A stretch of DNA of 64,000 nt from Spirochaetales bacterium (GTDB taxonomy: Bacteria > Spirochaetota > Spirochaetia > UBA9216), in contig JAEKNX010000002.1 in NCBI GenBank assembly GCA_016839055.1, positions 310,001-374,000 of the forward strand. Reading direction: 5' to 3'. Each line of letters opens with the position of its first letter. Positions within the stretch are counted from its first letter, which is position 1. A model generated the notes under the pieces. The model ran no database searches. It was not told where the DNA came from and saw only the letters and a list, made by a program, of their open reading frames with translations. A program made the translations under genes and the position numbers. Shown in pieces: positions 43,678 to 52,278 of the stretch.

Positions 43678-44697
43678 ATGAAAAGAACTATAAATGTTGT
43701 ACTTTGTATAACTGTATTTGCATTGCTATTAAGTGTTTTTTGCGGATGTTCAGGCCGCAATTCAGACGCTGCGGATAGTAAATCTATTAATATTGGTGAG
43801 GGTGTTCAGGTTGCAGAAGGGATGCCTAAAGAGTTGAGATTTGTGTTAGTACCAAAAGTTGTTCATCCTTGGTATGACGCGGTTAAAAAAGGAGCCGAAG
43901 AGGCTGCTGCAATGCTGACAAAAACAACAGGAACTAAGGTTGTGATTGATTGGGCAGCTCCAGTTAAAGCTGATGTAGCATTACATACAAATACTATTGA
44001 GCAGACAATTGCAACTAAGCCTGATGGATTGGCCATAGCCGTTTTAGACGCACAGGCAAATACTCCTCAGATTCTTGAAGCACAGAAAAGAGGAATTGCA
44101 ACACTTGTTTTTGATTCTTTGCCGCCGGAAGGGACAAATGTAACAGCAATTGGAACAGATTATTTCAAAGACGGCTATACGATAGCTAAGAAATTAGCTG
44201 AAGATATGGGCGGAAAAGGTGATGTTGGTCTGTTATTAGGCTTTCCGACAGCACCTAACCATAAAATGAGAGTGGATGGTATCAAGGCTGCTTTAGCGGA
44301 ATATCCTGGTATTAAAATTGTCGGTGAAGCTAATGATAATGATAGTCTTGATGAAAGTGTTAAAGCTGCTTCACAGCTGATTGCCGCTCATCCTTCAATT
44401 ACCGGTATGATCGGACCTGATGCTGCTGCTCCAATTGGAATTGGTATAGCAATTAAAGAAGCAAACAAGGTCGGAACGATTAAGCTTGTAGGTCTCGCAG
44501 ATTTAGATGAGATGATTGAAGATGTAAGAAATGGTGTAGCATCATGCACTCTCGTTCATAGAACAAGACAAATAGGTTGGTGGATAACAATGCTTTTATA
44601 TAGTGCAAATACAGGTGGTGATATGCCTACTTTTGTAGATGCAGGAACATTCATGGTTTATCCTGAAGATGTTGATTCTTTTAAAGATCGTCTGTAA
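43678..44697 (+). CDS. Sugar-binding lipoprotein of an ABC transporter
   Basis: 339 residues, Peripla_BP_4 type. Lipoprotein signal with Cys at residue 22 or 24 (LLSVFCGC). LVPKVVHPWYDAVKKGAEEAA opens the first lobe (quoted in part: HPWYDAVKKGAEEA near 62), GFPTAPNHKMRVDGIKAAL near 188. Binds the substrate and delivers it to the permease. AAGGAGG precedes ATG. A 12-bp hairpin follows the gene, a usual means of keeping binding-protein mRNA levels above those of the downstream genes. Confidence 0.9.
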   Translation: MKRTINVVLCITVFALLLSVFCGCSGRNSDAADSKSINIGEGVQVAEGMPKELRFVLVPKVVHPWYDAVKKGAEEAAAMLTKTTGTKVVIDWAAPVKADVALHTNTIEQTIATKPDGLAIAVLDAQANTPQILEAQKRGIATLVFDSLPPEGTNVTAIGTDYFKDGYTIAKKLAEDMGGKGDVGLLLGFPTAPNHKMRVDGIKAALAEYPGIKIVGEANDNDSLDESVKAASQLIAAHPSITGMIGPDAAAPIGIGIAIKEANKVGTIKLVGLADLDEMIEDVRNGVASCTLVHRTRQIGWWITMLLYSANTGGDMPTFVDAGTFMVYPEDVDSFKDRL

Positions 44698-44716
44698 ATA
44701 CTAAAACTGATACAGC

Positions 44717-44747
44717 ATAGTGCATGCCCGAAATAGGCATGCACTAT
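44717..44747 (+). promoter_or_regulatory. Intercistronic hairpin between binding protein and ATPase
   Basis: ATAGTGCATGCC, loop CGAAATA and GGCATGCACTAT form a perfect 12-bp stem with no T-run. Probably an mRNA stabiliser or partial terminator. Confidence 0.65.
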
Positions 44748-44783
44748 ATCATTTAAATAAAATATATTATCAAGGAATACGTA

Positions 44784-46304
44784 ATGAGTGATGTAGCCCT
44801 TTCTGTGAGAGATATTTATAAATCATTTGGTAATGTAGAAGTTCTTAAAGGTACAAGTGTTGAAGTAAAGACTGGCACAATTCATGCTCTTGTAGGGGAA
44901 AATGGTGCTGGAAAGAGTACCCTAATCAAGATTGTAACAGGAGTCTATACAAAAGACTGTGGAGATGTGTTTATAAACAACGAAAAAGGGCATCTGGATT
45001 TAATGAGAGAGAAAATTGCATTTGTTCCCCAAGAACTAACGTTGTTTTCTCAGTTAACAATTGCAGAAAATATTTATATTGATGAAGAACCATTAACCGA
45101 TTCAAAAAAATTTATAGATTTTAGTAAGATGAATAATATGGCTAAAGAGCTTCTGCATGAGTTAAATGTAGAAGTTGCACCTGAGACAATACTTTCAGAA
45201 TTAAGCGTGGCAAATCAACAAATGGTTCAGATTGCTCGTGCTATAGCTAGGAAATTTGATATTTTGATATTAGATGAACCAACGGCTGCAATAACTGTTA
45301 TAGAAACACAAAAACTTTTTGAAATAGTTAAGACTTTACGCTCGAAAGGGAAATCTATAGTTTATATCACACACAAACTTGATGAAGTCCAAGAGATATG
45401 TGACGATATTACAATTTTAAGAGATGGAATCTCTATTGGGACATGGTCGGTTTCAGAAATCTCCAGAGATGAGATTGTCAGGCAAATGGCTGGCGGGAAA
45501 CTTGTTAAATATAAGTCTCCGGACAGGAAGGCAGATTCTGGAAAAATCCTTATGGAAGCCAAAGCTATTTCTGGTTATGGTTTTTATGATATAAGTTTTC
45601 AACTAAGAAAAGGTGAAATACTTGGAATGGCTGGACTTGTAGGTTCCGGACGAACAGAAACAGCCGAGGCTATTTATGGTGGAACAAAAATAATATGTGG
45701 TGAACTTTTTGTAAATAATATTCGCGTAAACAATAAAACACCAACTGATGGTATCAAGAACGGGATTATATATCTTACAGAAGAAAGAAAAACAAAAGGA
45801 ATTTTTCCTAATCTTAGCGTTATAGAAAATATTATGATTCCAATCATCAAGAATTATAAGAATGGATTATTTGTATCTGAAAATAAATTAGAGATTGAGT
45901 CAGCAAAACTTGTAGCACAATATAACGTCAAGGCGCCTTCTATTAAAGAAGAAATGTGCCATTTGAGCGGTGGTAATCAACAGAAGGCACTACTAGCTAG
46001 AGTGGTTGCTATGAATCCAAGAGTTGTCATCCTTGATGAACCAACCAGGGGAATTGACGTTAATGCACGTGCTGAAATATATGACAAGATTGATGAACTC
46101 GTTTCAATAGGGATCGGTATTATTGTAATTTCATCGGAGATGGAAGAACTTCAAAAAATTACTGATAGAATTCTCGTTTTTCATGAAGGTACTGTTAGCA
46201 AAGAAATAAAAACAAGTGAAGCAAGCAATGAAAACTTGTTACGATATGCAATGGGTTTCAATGATGAAGAAGAAGATGCTCATGAAATGCAAAATAATAA
46301 TTAA
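44784..46304 (+). CDS. Sugar ABC transporter ATPase (RbsA-like)
   Basis: 506 residues with both domains standard for the RbsA family. Domain 1: GENGAGKST near residue 38, ELSVANQQMVQIARAI near 142, LDEPTAAIT near 167. Domain 2: degenerate Walker A GLVGSGRTE near 288, HLSGGNQQKALLARVV near 393, LDEPTRGIDV near 418. Energises the permease encoded 14 bp downstream. Belongs to the AT-rich island operon. Confidence 0.93.
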   Translation: MSDVALSVRDIYKSFGNVEVLKGTSVEVKTGTIHALVGENGAGKSTLIKIVTGVYTKDCGDVFINNEKGHLDLMREKIAFVPQELTLFSQLTIAENIYIDEEPLTDSKKFIDFSKMNNMAKELLHELNVEVAPETILSELSVANQQMVQIARAIARKFDILILDEPTAAITVIETQKLFEIVKTLRSKGKSIVYITHKLDEVQEICDDITILRDGISIGTWSVSEISRDEIVRQMAGGKLVKYKSPDRKADSGKILMEAKAISGYGFYDISFQLRKGEILGMAGLVGSGRTETAEAIYGGTKIICGELFVNNIRVNNKTPTDGIKNGIIYLTEERKTKGIFPNLSVIENIMIPIIKNYKNGLFVSENKLEIESAKLVAQYNVKAPSIKEEMCHLSGGNQQKALLARVVAMNPRVVILDEPTRGIDVNARAEIYDKIDELVSIGIGIIVISSEMEELQKITDRILVFHEGTVSKEIKTSEASNENLLRYAMGFNDEEEDAHEMQNNN

Positions 46305-46318
46305 CTGAGGTGGGAAAG

Positions 46319-47320
46319 ATGATCATTAAGAATGAAAACATGGGAAACTTTTTTAGAAAAATAAAGAATTTTAAAGAAAGTGGAATTTTAATAGTTCTTT
46401 TAGGGATGTATGCCTTAGTAAGTATATTATCGCCGAACTTTTGTTCTATGTACAATTTCGGTGTTCTTTTAAAAGCTATAACCTATTTATGTTTCATAGC
46501 ACTAGCACAGCATATTGTTCTCTTGCTTGGAGATATTGATTTGTCTGTAGGTGCAATTGCGGCTTTTAGTGGTGTTATCTGCGGTTACGCAATGGGGCAG
46601 TTCGGAATACCTATTGTTCCATCAATAATTATTGGTTTGGGCATTGGGGTTCTCTGCGGATTATTGAATGGGCTTATCGTGACATTGCTAAGAGTGAATG
46701 CTTTAATAGCGACACTCGGTACTCAGGGAATTTTCATAGGGCTAACACTAGTTATTACTAAGGGGTCTGCTGTAATGGGTTTACCAAAGGGATTCTTTTT
46801 TTTAGGACAAAAGGTTTTTCTAGATTTTATACCTCTTGCCTTTATTATAATGATCGTAGCTCTCATAATAATTACGATCATTTTAAGAAAAACTCCTTTT
46901 GGAAGACATATTTTTGCGGTTGGCAGTAATAAAGAAGCGGCCAGGGTTGTCGGACTTAGAGTAAACCAGGTAAAAATCAAAGCATTTATGATGTCCGGCC
47001 TTTTAAGCAGTATGGCAGGAATTCTTATGGTTTCGAGATTAACCTCTGCCCAACCATCAATTGGAGATGGCTGGATTATGCCTTCGGTTGCTGCCTGTGT
47101 ATTAGGGGGAACACCACTTACCGGTGGTGAAGGTTCAACGTTGGGAGTTTTAATTGGTGTCGCAATACTAAGTATAATCGAGAATAGTATTGTACTTTTA
47201 GGTATCTCGCCGTATTGGCAGACATTTGTAAGTGGATTAGTTGTGGTTATTGCTGTGGCAGTAGATTCGATGAGACAAAGAAGCTCATTAAAGAAAAAAA
47301 TACTAATAGAACAGAAATAA
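46319..47320 (+). CDS. Sugar ABC transporter permease (RbsC-like)
   Basis: 333 residues with 8-10 hydrophobic helices and the BPD_transp_2 signatures: GDIDLSVGAIAAFSGVI near residue 73, ALIATLGTQGIFIGL near 128, VGSNKEAARVVGLRVNQVK near 200 (EAA-like loop), CVLGGTPLTGGEGSTLGV near 260. ATG at 46319 preferred to GTG at 46310 because GAGGTGGG is upstream. Confidence 0.93.
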   Translation: MIIKNENMGNFFRKIKNFKESGILIVLLGMYALVSILSPNFCSMYNFGVLLKAITYLCFIALAQHIVLLLGDIDLSVGAIAAFSGVICGYAMGQFGIPIVPSIIIGLGIGVLCGLLNGLIVTLLRVNALIATLGTQGIFIGLTLVITKGSAVMGLPKGFFFLGQKVFLDFIPLAFIIMIVALIIITIILRKTPFGRHIFAVGSNKEAARVVGLRVNQVKIKAFMMSGLLSSMAGILMVSRLTSAQPSIGDGWIMPSVAACVLGGTPLTGGEGSTLGVLIGVAILSIIENSIVLLGISPYWQTFVSGLVVVIAVAVDSMRQRSSLKKKILIEQK

Positions 47321-47340
47321 TAGTTGTAAAGGAATAATAT

Positions 47341-47688
47341 ATGATTTGCAGAAAAGGTGAGCATCGTATTGAGACAAGAGAAAATGCACGTGGCGGAAAT
47401 GGAAAAGTTCTGATAAATCATTTACTTGAATCTGAACAAGTTTTTAATAAAAGCCGTATGTTTTCTTCGGTGACATTGGAACCTGGCGCGTCGTTAGGAT
47501 ATCATATTCATGAGAATGAAGTGGAGTTCTTTTATATATTAAAGGGCGCTGCGAAAATAAACGATAACGGCTCTGAATACATTCTTTACCCGGGAGACAC
47601 TTTATTTACAGGTGATGGTGAAGGGCATTATATGGAAGCTTGCGAAGGTGAGCCATTGGAATATATCGCGATAATAATACTTAAATAA
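47341..47688 (+). CDS. Small cupin protein of the sugar island
   Basis: 115 residues, one cupin_2 domain: GYHIHENEVEFFYILKG near residue 60 supplies His/His/Glu metal ligands and GDGEGHYMEA near 97 the last His. Single-domain cupins in sugar operons are often isomerases or epimerases (lyxose or rhamnose mutarotase-like), but nothing here fixes the reaction. Last gene of the island operon, 20 bp after the permease; GC rises right after it. Confidence 0.8.
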   Translation: MICRKGEHRIETRENARGGNGKVLINHLLESEQVFNKSRMFSSVTLEPGASLGYHIHENEVEFFYILKGAAKINDNGSEYILYPGDTLFTGDGEGHYMEACEGEPLEYIAIIILK

Positions 47689-47776
47689 GGCGTTTCCGGC
47701 TCAACAAAAAATCAGTAGATTCTATGGTTACAATTCGGTCGCCTATACATTCTTTCTATGCAGTCGTCCATTATTT

Positions 47777-48319
47777 TTATTTCCCGAGTACAAATCCGGC
47801 AGCAAGCCCTATTGTAAGGTCTATAAGTTCCAGAGGGGCGACGGCGGCACTGTAATCAGGGCTGGTGGTGTAGCGGGGACCAGCTGAAAGTGATAGATTG
47901 AAGCCGGGATTGACCGCCCAGGTAAGCCGGGCTGCAAGTTCGGCTGCCATTAAAAAGTAAGGGGCCGGCCGGCTGATAATAAGCCCCGGCATGAGGGCTG
48001 CGGTTACAGAGAATTGCAGCGTTTTACCTTCGATGATGATCAGGCCTGCCTGAATGGGAAAGAGCAGGTTAAGGCCTGTGTAGCTGTAACCAGCCTCAAC
48101 ACCGGCTTCGAAGATGAGGGCATCGCTTTGATGCTGCAGAGTAAAGGTCATTGCAGTGCCGTTGAAGCCCGGATCCCAGGTTCGGTTAAAGACGAGGCCG
48201 GGCGTGCCGTTGAGTCCTGTTCGGGCTGTCCATGTCTCCGCGGCAGCCAGCGGTGAGGTAAGGCAGGGCAGTGACGCGGTAACGCTCAGAATAATTAATA
48301 TAAGCATGATTTTTTTCAT
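47777..48319 (-). CDS. Predicted secreted or outer-membrane beta-barrel protein
   Basis: 180 residues. A cleavable signal peptide (MKKIMLILIILSVTASLPCLTSPLAAA, cleavage after LAAA) and a body of alternating amphipathic strands rich in Gly, Ala, Thr and Tyr, ending GLAAGFVLGK. Resembles a small outer-membrane barrel. No named family recognised. Ends the same minus-strand unit as the hydrolase gene upstream (5 bp). Confidence 0.6.
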   Translation of the reverse strand: MKKIMLILIILSVTASLPCLTSPLAAAETWTARTGLNGTPGLVFNRTWDPGFNGTAMTFTLQHQSDALIFEAGVEAGYSYTGLNLLFPIQAGLIIIEGKTLQFSVTAALMPGLIISRPAPYFLMAAELAARLTWAVNPGFNLSLSAGPRYTTSPDYSAAVAPLELIDLTIGLAAGFVLGK

Positions 48320-48324
48320 TATCT

Positions 48325-49119
48325 CTACATCCAGCCGTTTTCCGTGAAGAATTCGCCCATGTAGTTGATAACCTCTGCGTGAAAAGCTTCACGCGTGATT
48401 GTCGGAGTATAGTCACCGTCCTGCGGGCCGTATGTCCCGAAATAGGAGTGGCTTCCGCCGTCTATCTGGTGTATGACCGAATAGTTGCTTTTTTCTGCAG
48501 GGTAGATACGGCTCGAAGCTGTCAGCCAGGTTGCAGGGGGAATCAGGTCAAGGGTTTGCTGCATTCGCTCCGGGTCGTTTACTTTTTCAATAGAAGAGTA
48601 AAGTGATAACACCGCGCCGGACCAGGTTTTTAGGCTGGAGGTGCCGGGTGGGTATGAGTCCATGAAGATGATTCCGGCATGGGCCGCGGGATTCGTATTG
48701 ACTGTCGAGGCGGCCATGGACCCGCCGAGTGAGTGCCCGGCGATTATCCATTTTTTAATCTCCGGATAGGAAGGAATTACTGAAAGGCCTGCATCGATGT
48801 CAAGGACTGCAAGGTTTGACGGCATTTTAACGATAATGGTCATGATGCCGCAGACCTCAGAGAACTGCGCAAGGAGTTCGTTATAGACATGGCTGTCAAC
48901 AAGTCCTCCTGGATAGAAGATGAGGCCGACACTTGAAATTCCCGCGGCTGTAGGTTTTATTTCTATAGTCCGTCTTGTTTCGCTGATGGTGACAGCCGAG
49001 CCGATATCAGAAGGGGAAAAAGTAGTACTGTAGCTGCAGCCTATAGTGATAAGGGCGATTGAGAGGCCCATCATTATGCTGAGCATCGTTTTTTTCAGTA
49101 CTCGAATATCGGTTTTCAT
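48325..49119 (-). CDS. Alpha/beta-hydrolase lipoprotein
   Basis: 264 residues from the ATG at 49119. Signal segment ending ALITIGC gives a lipobox. Alpha/beta-hydrolase features: LIFYPGG oxyanion region, nucleophile elbow GHSLGG near residue 123, an Asp in IFMDSYP, and the His in GGSHSYFG near 222. Probably a lipid-anchored esterase or lipase of unknown substrate. A longer in-frame start at 49191 would put 24 extra residues before the signal, so it was rejected. Confidence 0.82.
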   Translation of the reverse strand: MKTDIRVLKKTMLSIMMGLSIALITIGCSYSTTFSPSDIGSAVTISETRRTIEIKPTAAGISSVGLIFYPGGLVDSHVYNELLAQFSEVCGIMTIIVKMPSNLAVLDIDAGLSVIPSYPEIKKWIIAGHSLGGSMAASTVNTNPAAHAGIIFMDSYPPGTSSLKTWSGAVLSLYSSIEKVNDPERMQQTLDLIPPATWLTASSRIYPAEKSNYSVIHQIDGGSHSYFGTYGPQDGDYTPTITREAFHAEVINYMGEFFTENGWM

Positions 49120-49281
49120 AAAATAATTGTAACGAGAGCCGCTGAAAAGATCAATTACGGGAAGTGCCAACACCGATACTGACAAAGACAATCAAGTGCT
49201 GATGTCTACGTGAAAATATCCGTTGTATTACAGGATATAAATGATAGAATACAGATGAAAAAAAAGAAAAGGAGCACTGTA

Positions 49282-49632
49282 ATGCCACATATTAACGCGT
49301 TTATACCCATGAAGTTAACAAAAAAAGACGAACAGAGGCTTGTTTCCCGACTTGGCGAACTGATCACTATAATCCCCGGGAAAACTGAAAAGGGTCTGAT
49401 GGTTTCTGTTAATAATGATTCACCCCTCTATCTGGGAGGAGTTTCTCAGGAGAAAGCAGCATATTTAGAGATTAAAATTTTTAAAGATTGCGCTCGGGAT
49501 ATTAAAAAAGAACTCGCCGCGCAGACCATAAAGATGCTGGAAGATGAGTTCTCTATTCCTAAGGAACATGTCTATGTTAATTTTTTTGAGGTGTTTGACT
49601 GGGCGGCGCGCGGACAGCTGATGGACGTATGA
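49282..49632 (+). CDS. MIF/tautomerase-superfamily protein
   Basis: 116 residues. Begins MPHINAF, so removal of Met exposes the catalytic N-terminal Pro of the tautomerase superfamily. Length and the two beta-alpha-beta units (INAFIPMKLTKKDEQRLV and VYVNFFEVFDWAARG) fit the macrophage-migration-inhibitory-factor group (phenylpyruvate tautomerase fold). Start placed at 49282 because AAAGGAG lies 7 bp upstream and Pro must be second; the longer frame from 49210 is rejected. Single gene with no related neighbour. Confidence 0.8.
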   Translation: MPHINAFIPMKLTKKDEQRLVSRLGELITIIPGKTEKGLMVSVNNDSPLYLGGVSQEKAAYLEIKIFKDCARDIKKELAAQTIKMLEDEFSIPKEHVYVNFFEVFDWAARGQLMDV

Positions 49633-49773
49633 TTTTATAAGGGAAATTACTATCCTTAAAAAACAGATTGGCCTCGAACCGAACCGGATGATTTTTACTG
49701 CCTTCATGTGGACAGGAAGACATACTCATAAGATGATAGAAGACAGCTTGGAATAAACCTGTCAAATACATGA

Positions 49774-49992
49774 GCAAAGCCTATCCGCCAGCAGCTTCTT
49801 GATAGCGGAACAAAATTATACAGAGATTTAACAAATATGGTCATTACCGTCAGGGATGGTAATGGCAAAAAAGACCGGCAGACAGTTCTCTTAGACAGGC
49901 TGGTTAAAATACTTCGAGAATACTATCGCAAATCAAAGATAAAACCTGTTTTCTATTCTCTTGAAAAAAAACGGTTCGTCACACAAGTTTGA
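49774..49992 (+). pseudogene. Remnant of a tyrosine recombinase (integrase)
   Basis: The 539-bp gap between the tautomerase and cyclase genes holds one open stretch of 72 codons. Its middle, MVITVRDGNGKKDRQTVLLD followed by RLVKILREYYRKSKIKP, matches the core of XerC/integron-type recombinases (M-I-x-V-R-x-G-K-G-x-K-D-R then L-L-x-x-L-R-x-Y-W). The stop follows soon after, and the catalytic H-x-x-R...H...Y region is absent, as is the N-terminal half. A decayed mobile-element gene. The rest of the gap shows only a weak hairpin near 50050 and a promoter. Confidence 0.6.
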
Positions 49993-50111
49993 ACTAAAAA
50001 ATAGTATTATTCTTATGCTGTTTATTTTACCTATGAAGGTTAGTCAGGCCTGAAGAGGCCCTCACTGAGCTTTTTCATAGCAGAACACATAGTCTTAAAT
50101 CATTTAATGAA

Positions 50112-50140
50112 TTGACCCTCCACCTGATTCAAAATATATT
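50112..50140 (+). promoter_or_regulatory. Promoter of the diguanylate cyclase gene
   Basis: TTGACC, 17-bp spacer, TATATT, followed by AGGAG and a TTG start at 50172. Confidence 0.55.
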
Positions 50141-50171
50141 AAGTAGATAAATGTGGCAGCAGGAGTAATAT

Positions 50172-51404
50172 TTGGAAAGATGGAATCTTAGACATGTTTC
50201 GTTTTATACGTTAGCTATTATAGTTATAATAATCGCTTCGGTGGTGGTTCCGTCACTAACCGGATTTCAGAGTATTATTCAGGCATATCAGAAAATATTG
50301 TTTGTAGTACCGGTGCTGTTTGTAATTGCGGCATTTCTTGCACTCAGAATATCAGAAACAGGAATTGTGCTGATCTCCCTCTCTTTTCTAACTCTGGCTC
50401 TTTCGGAACCCTTAATTCAACTTGTCAATGGCGGCGGTTTCGGTCTTCCGTTTCCTGAGTTCTGGTTGGATTTCTTTACGATACTTCCCTTTATTCTGCC
50501 GTTTTCTTTAAGCTTGATATTCCTGGTTCCAGATAGAATCGGAAGATTGTCTATGACAATAATAATGGTAGGGCTTTCACTCTTCCCATTACTTTTTGTT
50601 TTTTTTCCGGAGGATATAAAATTACTGCTAATAAGGAATATCCAGTACGACAGCTTCCTTTTTCCATGGCCGGCTGTTGCAGCTTCATTTCTTCCTCTTG
50701 CCGGACCTTTTATTTACCGTGAAAGACGCACGGGGACTTTTTCTGCTGCGCTCACCACTTCGCTCATCCTGTCCCTTCTTCCATCGATGTTAATCCTTGA
50801 AGATTATCTAAGAGAGACTAGCTTTCTCTTGGCTGGAATGATTTTGCTCCATTCATTGTACCGGGTGTATTGGGATAATTCATATATTGACGAGTTGACA
50901 GGTTTGTTTAACCGTAGGGCACTCGATGAAAGACTGAAAAAACTCCATGGCGGATACGCCTTGGCCATGGTTGATGTAGACCATTTTAAAAATTTTAATG
51001 ACTCATATGGCCATGATGAGGGTGATAATGTTCTGAGACTTGTATCTAAAATCCTATTCACACATTTTGGTAAATATGCATTCAGATACGGGGGGGAGGA
51101 ATTCTGCGTTATTTTTAAGAAGATCAACGCTGAATCCTCTGCTAAGGAAATGGATGAAGCCCGCGGTGCAATAGAAGATCATATGTTCTCCATAAGGACA
51201 AACATAAAAAACCGAAAGAAATCAGCAAGGAAAAAAGGGGTCAATGGAATAGAAAAGGTGAGATTAACAGTGAGCGCCGGGATAGCCGAACCTGCGAAAT
51301 CAAACCGTGATGCCCTGTCTGTTCTTAAAAATGCCGACAAAGCCCTTTATTCGGCGAAAGAGGGCGGTAGAAACCGGGTGGAGATACACCGAAGCCGAAA
51401 GTAG
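50172..51404 (+). CDS. Membrane-bound diguanylate cyclase
   Basis: 410 residues. Seven or so hydrophobic helices in the first 230 residues form an uncharacterised sensor, followed by a GGDEF domain (about 235-405) with DELTGLFNRRALD near 239, DVDHFKNFNDSYGHDEGD near 263 and the active site RYGGEEF near 306. The inhibitory RxxD site is not visible upstream of GGEEF. Makes c-di-GMP at the inner membrane. TTG start with AGGAG upstream. Confidence 0.92.
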   Translation: MERWNLRHVSFYTLAIIVIIIASVVVPSLTGFQSIIQAYQKILFVVPVLFVIAAFLALRISETGIVLISLSFLTLALSEPLIQLVNGGGFGLPFPEFWLDFFTILPFILPFSLSLIFLVPDRIGRLSMTIIMVGLSLFPLLFVFFPEDIKLLLIRNIQYDSFLFPWPAVAASFLPLAGPFIYRERRTGTFSAALTTSLILSLLPSMLILEDYLRETSFLLAGMILLHSLYRVYWDNSYIDELTGLFNRRALDERLKKLHGGYALAMVDVDHFKNFNDSYGHDEGDNVLRLVSKILFTHFGKYAFRYGGEEFCVIFKKINAESSAKEMDEARGAIEDHMFSIRTNIKNRKKSARKKGVNGIEKVRLTVSAGIAEPAKSNRDALSVLKNADKALYSAKEGGRNRVEIHRSRK

Positions 51405-51494
51405 CACAGCGATAATTATTTTACTGTACTTCATATTTATCCTCGTTTTTGCAATTACGGCAGAAGGTCCGGCTCCTGAAAGGAGGGCGCCCGA

Positions 51495-52055
51495 CTATAC
51501 TTCGTTATATCTGAAACAGATCATTTCGTGATCGTTAACCATGCCAATGGACTGCATGAAGGCGTAGCAGATGGTTGAGCCGACGAACTTGAATCCCCGA
51601 TTCTTTAAATCCTTACTCATGGCATCGGAGACGGAGCTTGTGGCCGGGAGTTCGGAGATGGTTTTAAATTTATTAGTAATTGTTTTGCCGTCTGTGAACT
51701 GCCAGAGGTAGGTGTCGAAACTACCAAATTCTTTCTGAACTTCGATAAAGGCCTTGGCGTTTGATATTGCCGATCGGATTTTTAGCTTGTTACGTACTAT
51801 TCCTGCATTGCCAAGCAATTCTGCTATTTTCTTTTCGCCGTAGTTTGCGACCTTCAGAACATCGAAGTTGTCAAAGGCCGCCCGGTAATTATCACGTTTC
51901 CTGAGGATTGTAATCCAGGACAGGCCTGCCTGGGCTCCTTCCAGGACAATAAGTTCAAACAACTGCCTGTCATCGTGGGTTGGAAGGCCCCATTCTTCAT
52001 CGTGGTATTTTGTATACAGCGGGTCTTCTCCGCACCATGCGCATCGTGTTTTCAT
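51495..52055 (-). CDS. tag: DNA-3-methyladenine glycosylase I
   Basis: 186 residues. RCAWCGEDPLYTKYHDEEWG at the start holds the zinc Cys and the catalytic Glu region, LEGAQAGLSWITIL near residue 34, and the C-terminal GFKFVGSTICYAFMQSIGMVNDH with zinc His (read in part: FVGSTICYAFMQSIG). Excises 3-methyladenine. ATG lies 6 nt after a TAAAAT box and has no Shine-Dalgarno. Confidence 0.95.
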   Translation of the reverse strand: MKTRCAWCGEDPLYTKYHDEEWGLPTHDDRQLFELIVLEGAQAGLSWITILRKRDNYRAAFDNFDVLKVANYGEKKIAELLGNAGIVRNKLKIRSAISNAKAFIEVQKEFGSFDTYLWQFTDGKTITNKFKTISELPATSSVSDAMSKDLKNRGFKFVGSTICYAFMQSIGMVNDHEMICFRYNEV

Positions 52056-52061
52056 AAATTG

Positions 52062-52090
52062 ATTTTAATATGTTGAACAGCAATTGCAAA
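52062..52090 (-). promoter_or_regulatory. Possible tag promoter, leaderless geometry
   Basis: Minus strand TTTGCA, 17-bp spacer, TAAAAT, and the ATG 6 nt later. The -35 box is a weak match. Confidence 0.4.
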
Positions 52091-52183
52091 GAGGCTGAAT
52101 ATGGCGAGAATAATCATGACAATAATAGTAAAATATAATATATAAGCAAATATTAATAATAAGTTTATATTTGAAATTTAAAA

Positions 52184-52211
52184 TTGACAAAATCAAAATT
52201 AATGTTACTAT
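52184..52211 (+). promoter_or_regulatory. Promoter of the second sugar ABC operon
   Basis: TTGACA, 16-bp spacer, TACTAT (4 of 6). The rest of the 220-bp gap is AT-rich, without further features that I can name. Confidence 0.5.
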
Positions 52212-52278
52212 ATCAAATAAAATATAAAAAGCATCTAATAGGAAACTATTGATGCAAATTGGAGTGGAGGTATTCCAA

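Noticed and set aside
47689-47776. Right-hand attachment-site copy for the AT-rich island
   Set aside because: I looked for CGATTCCCTTCAG or the tRNA-Gly 3' end just after the cupin gene and found none, so simple tRNA-site integration with intact att repeats is not shown.
49210-49281. Longer N-terminus for the tautomerase
   Set aside because: It would bury the catalytic Pro, and the good ribosome-binding site is directly before the MPHINAF start.
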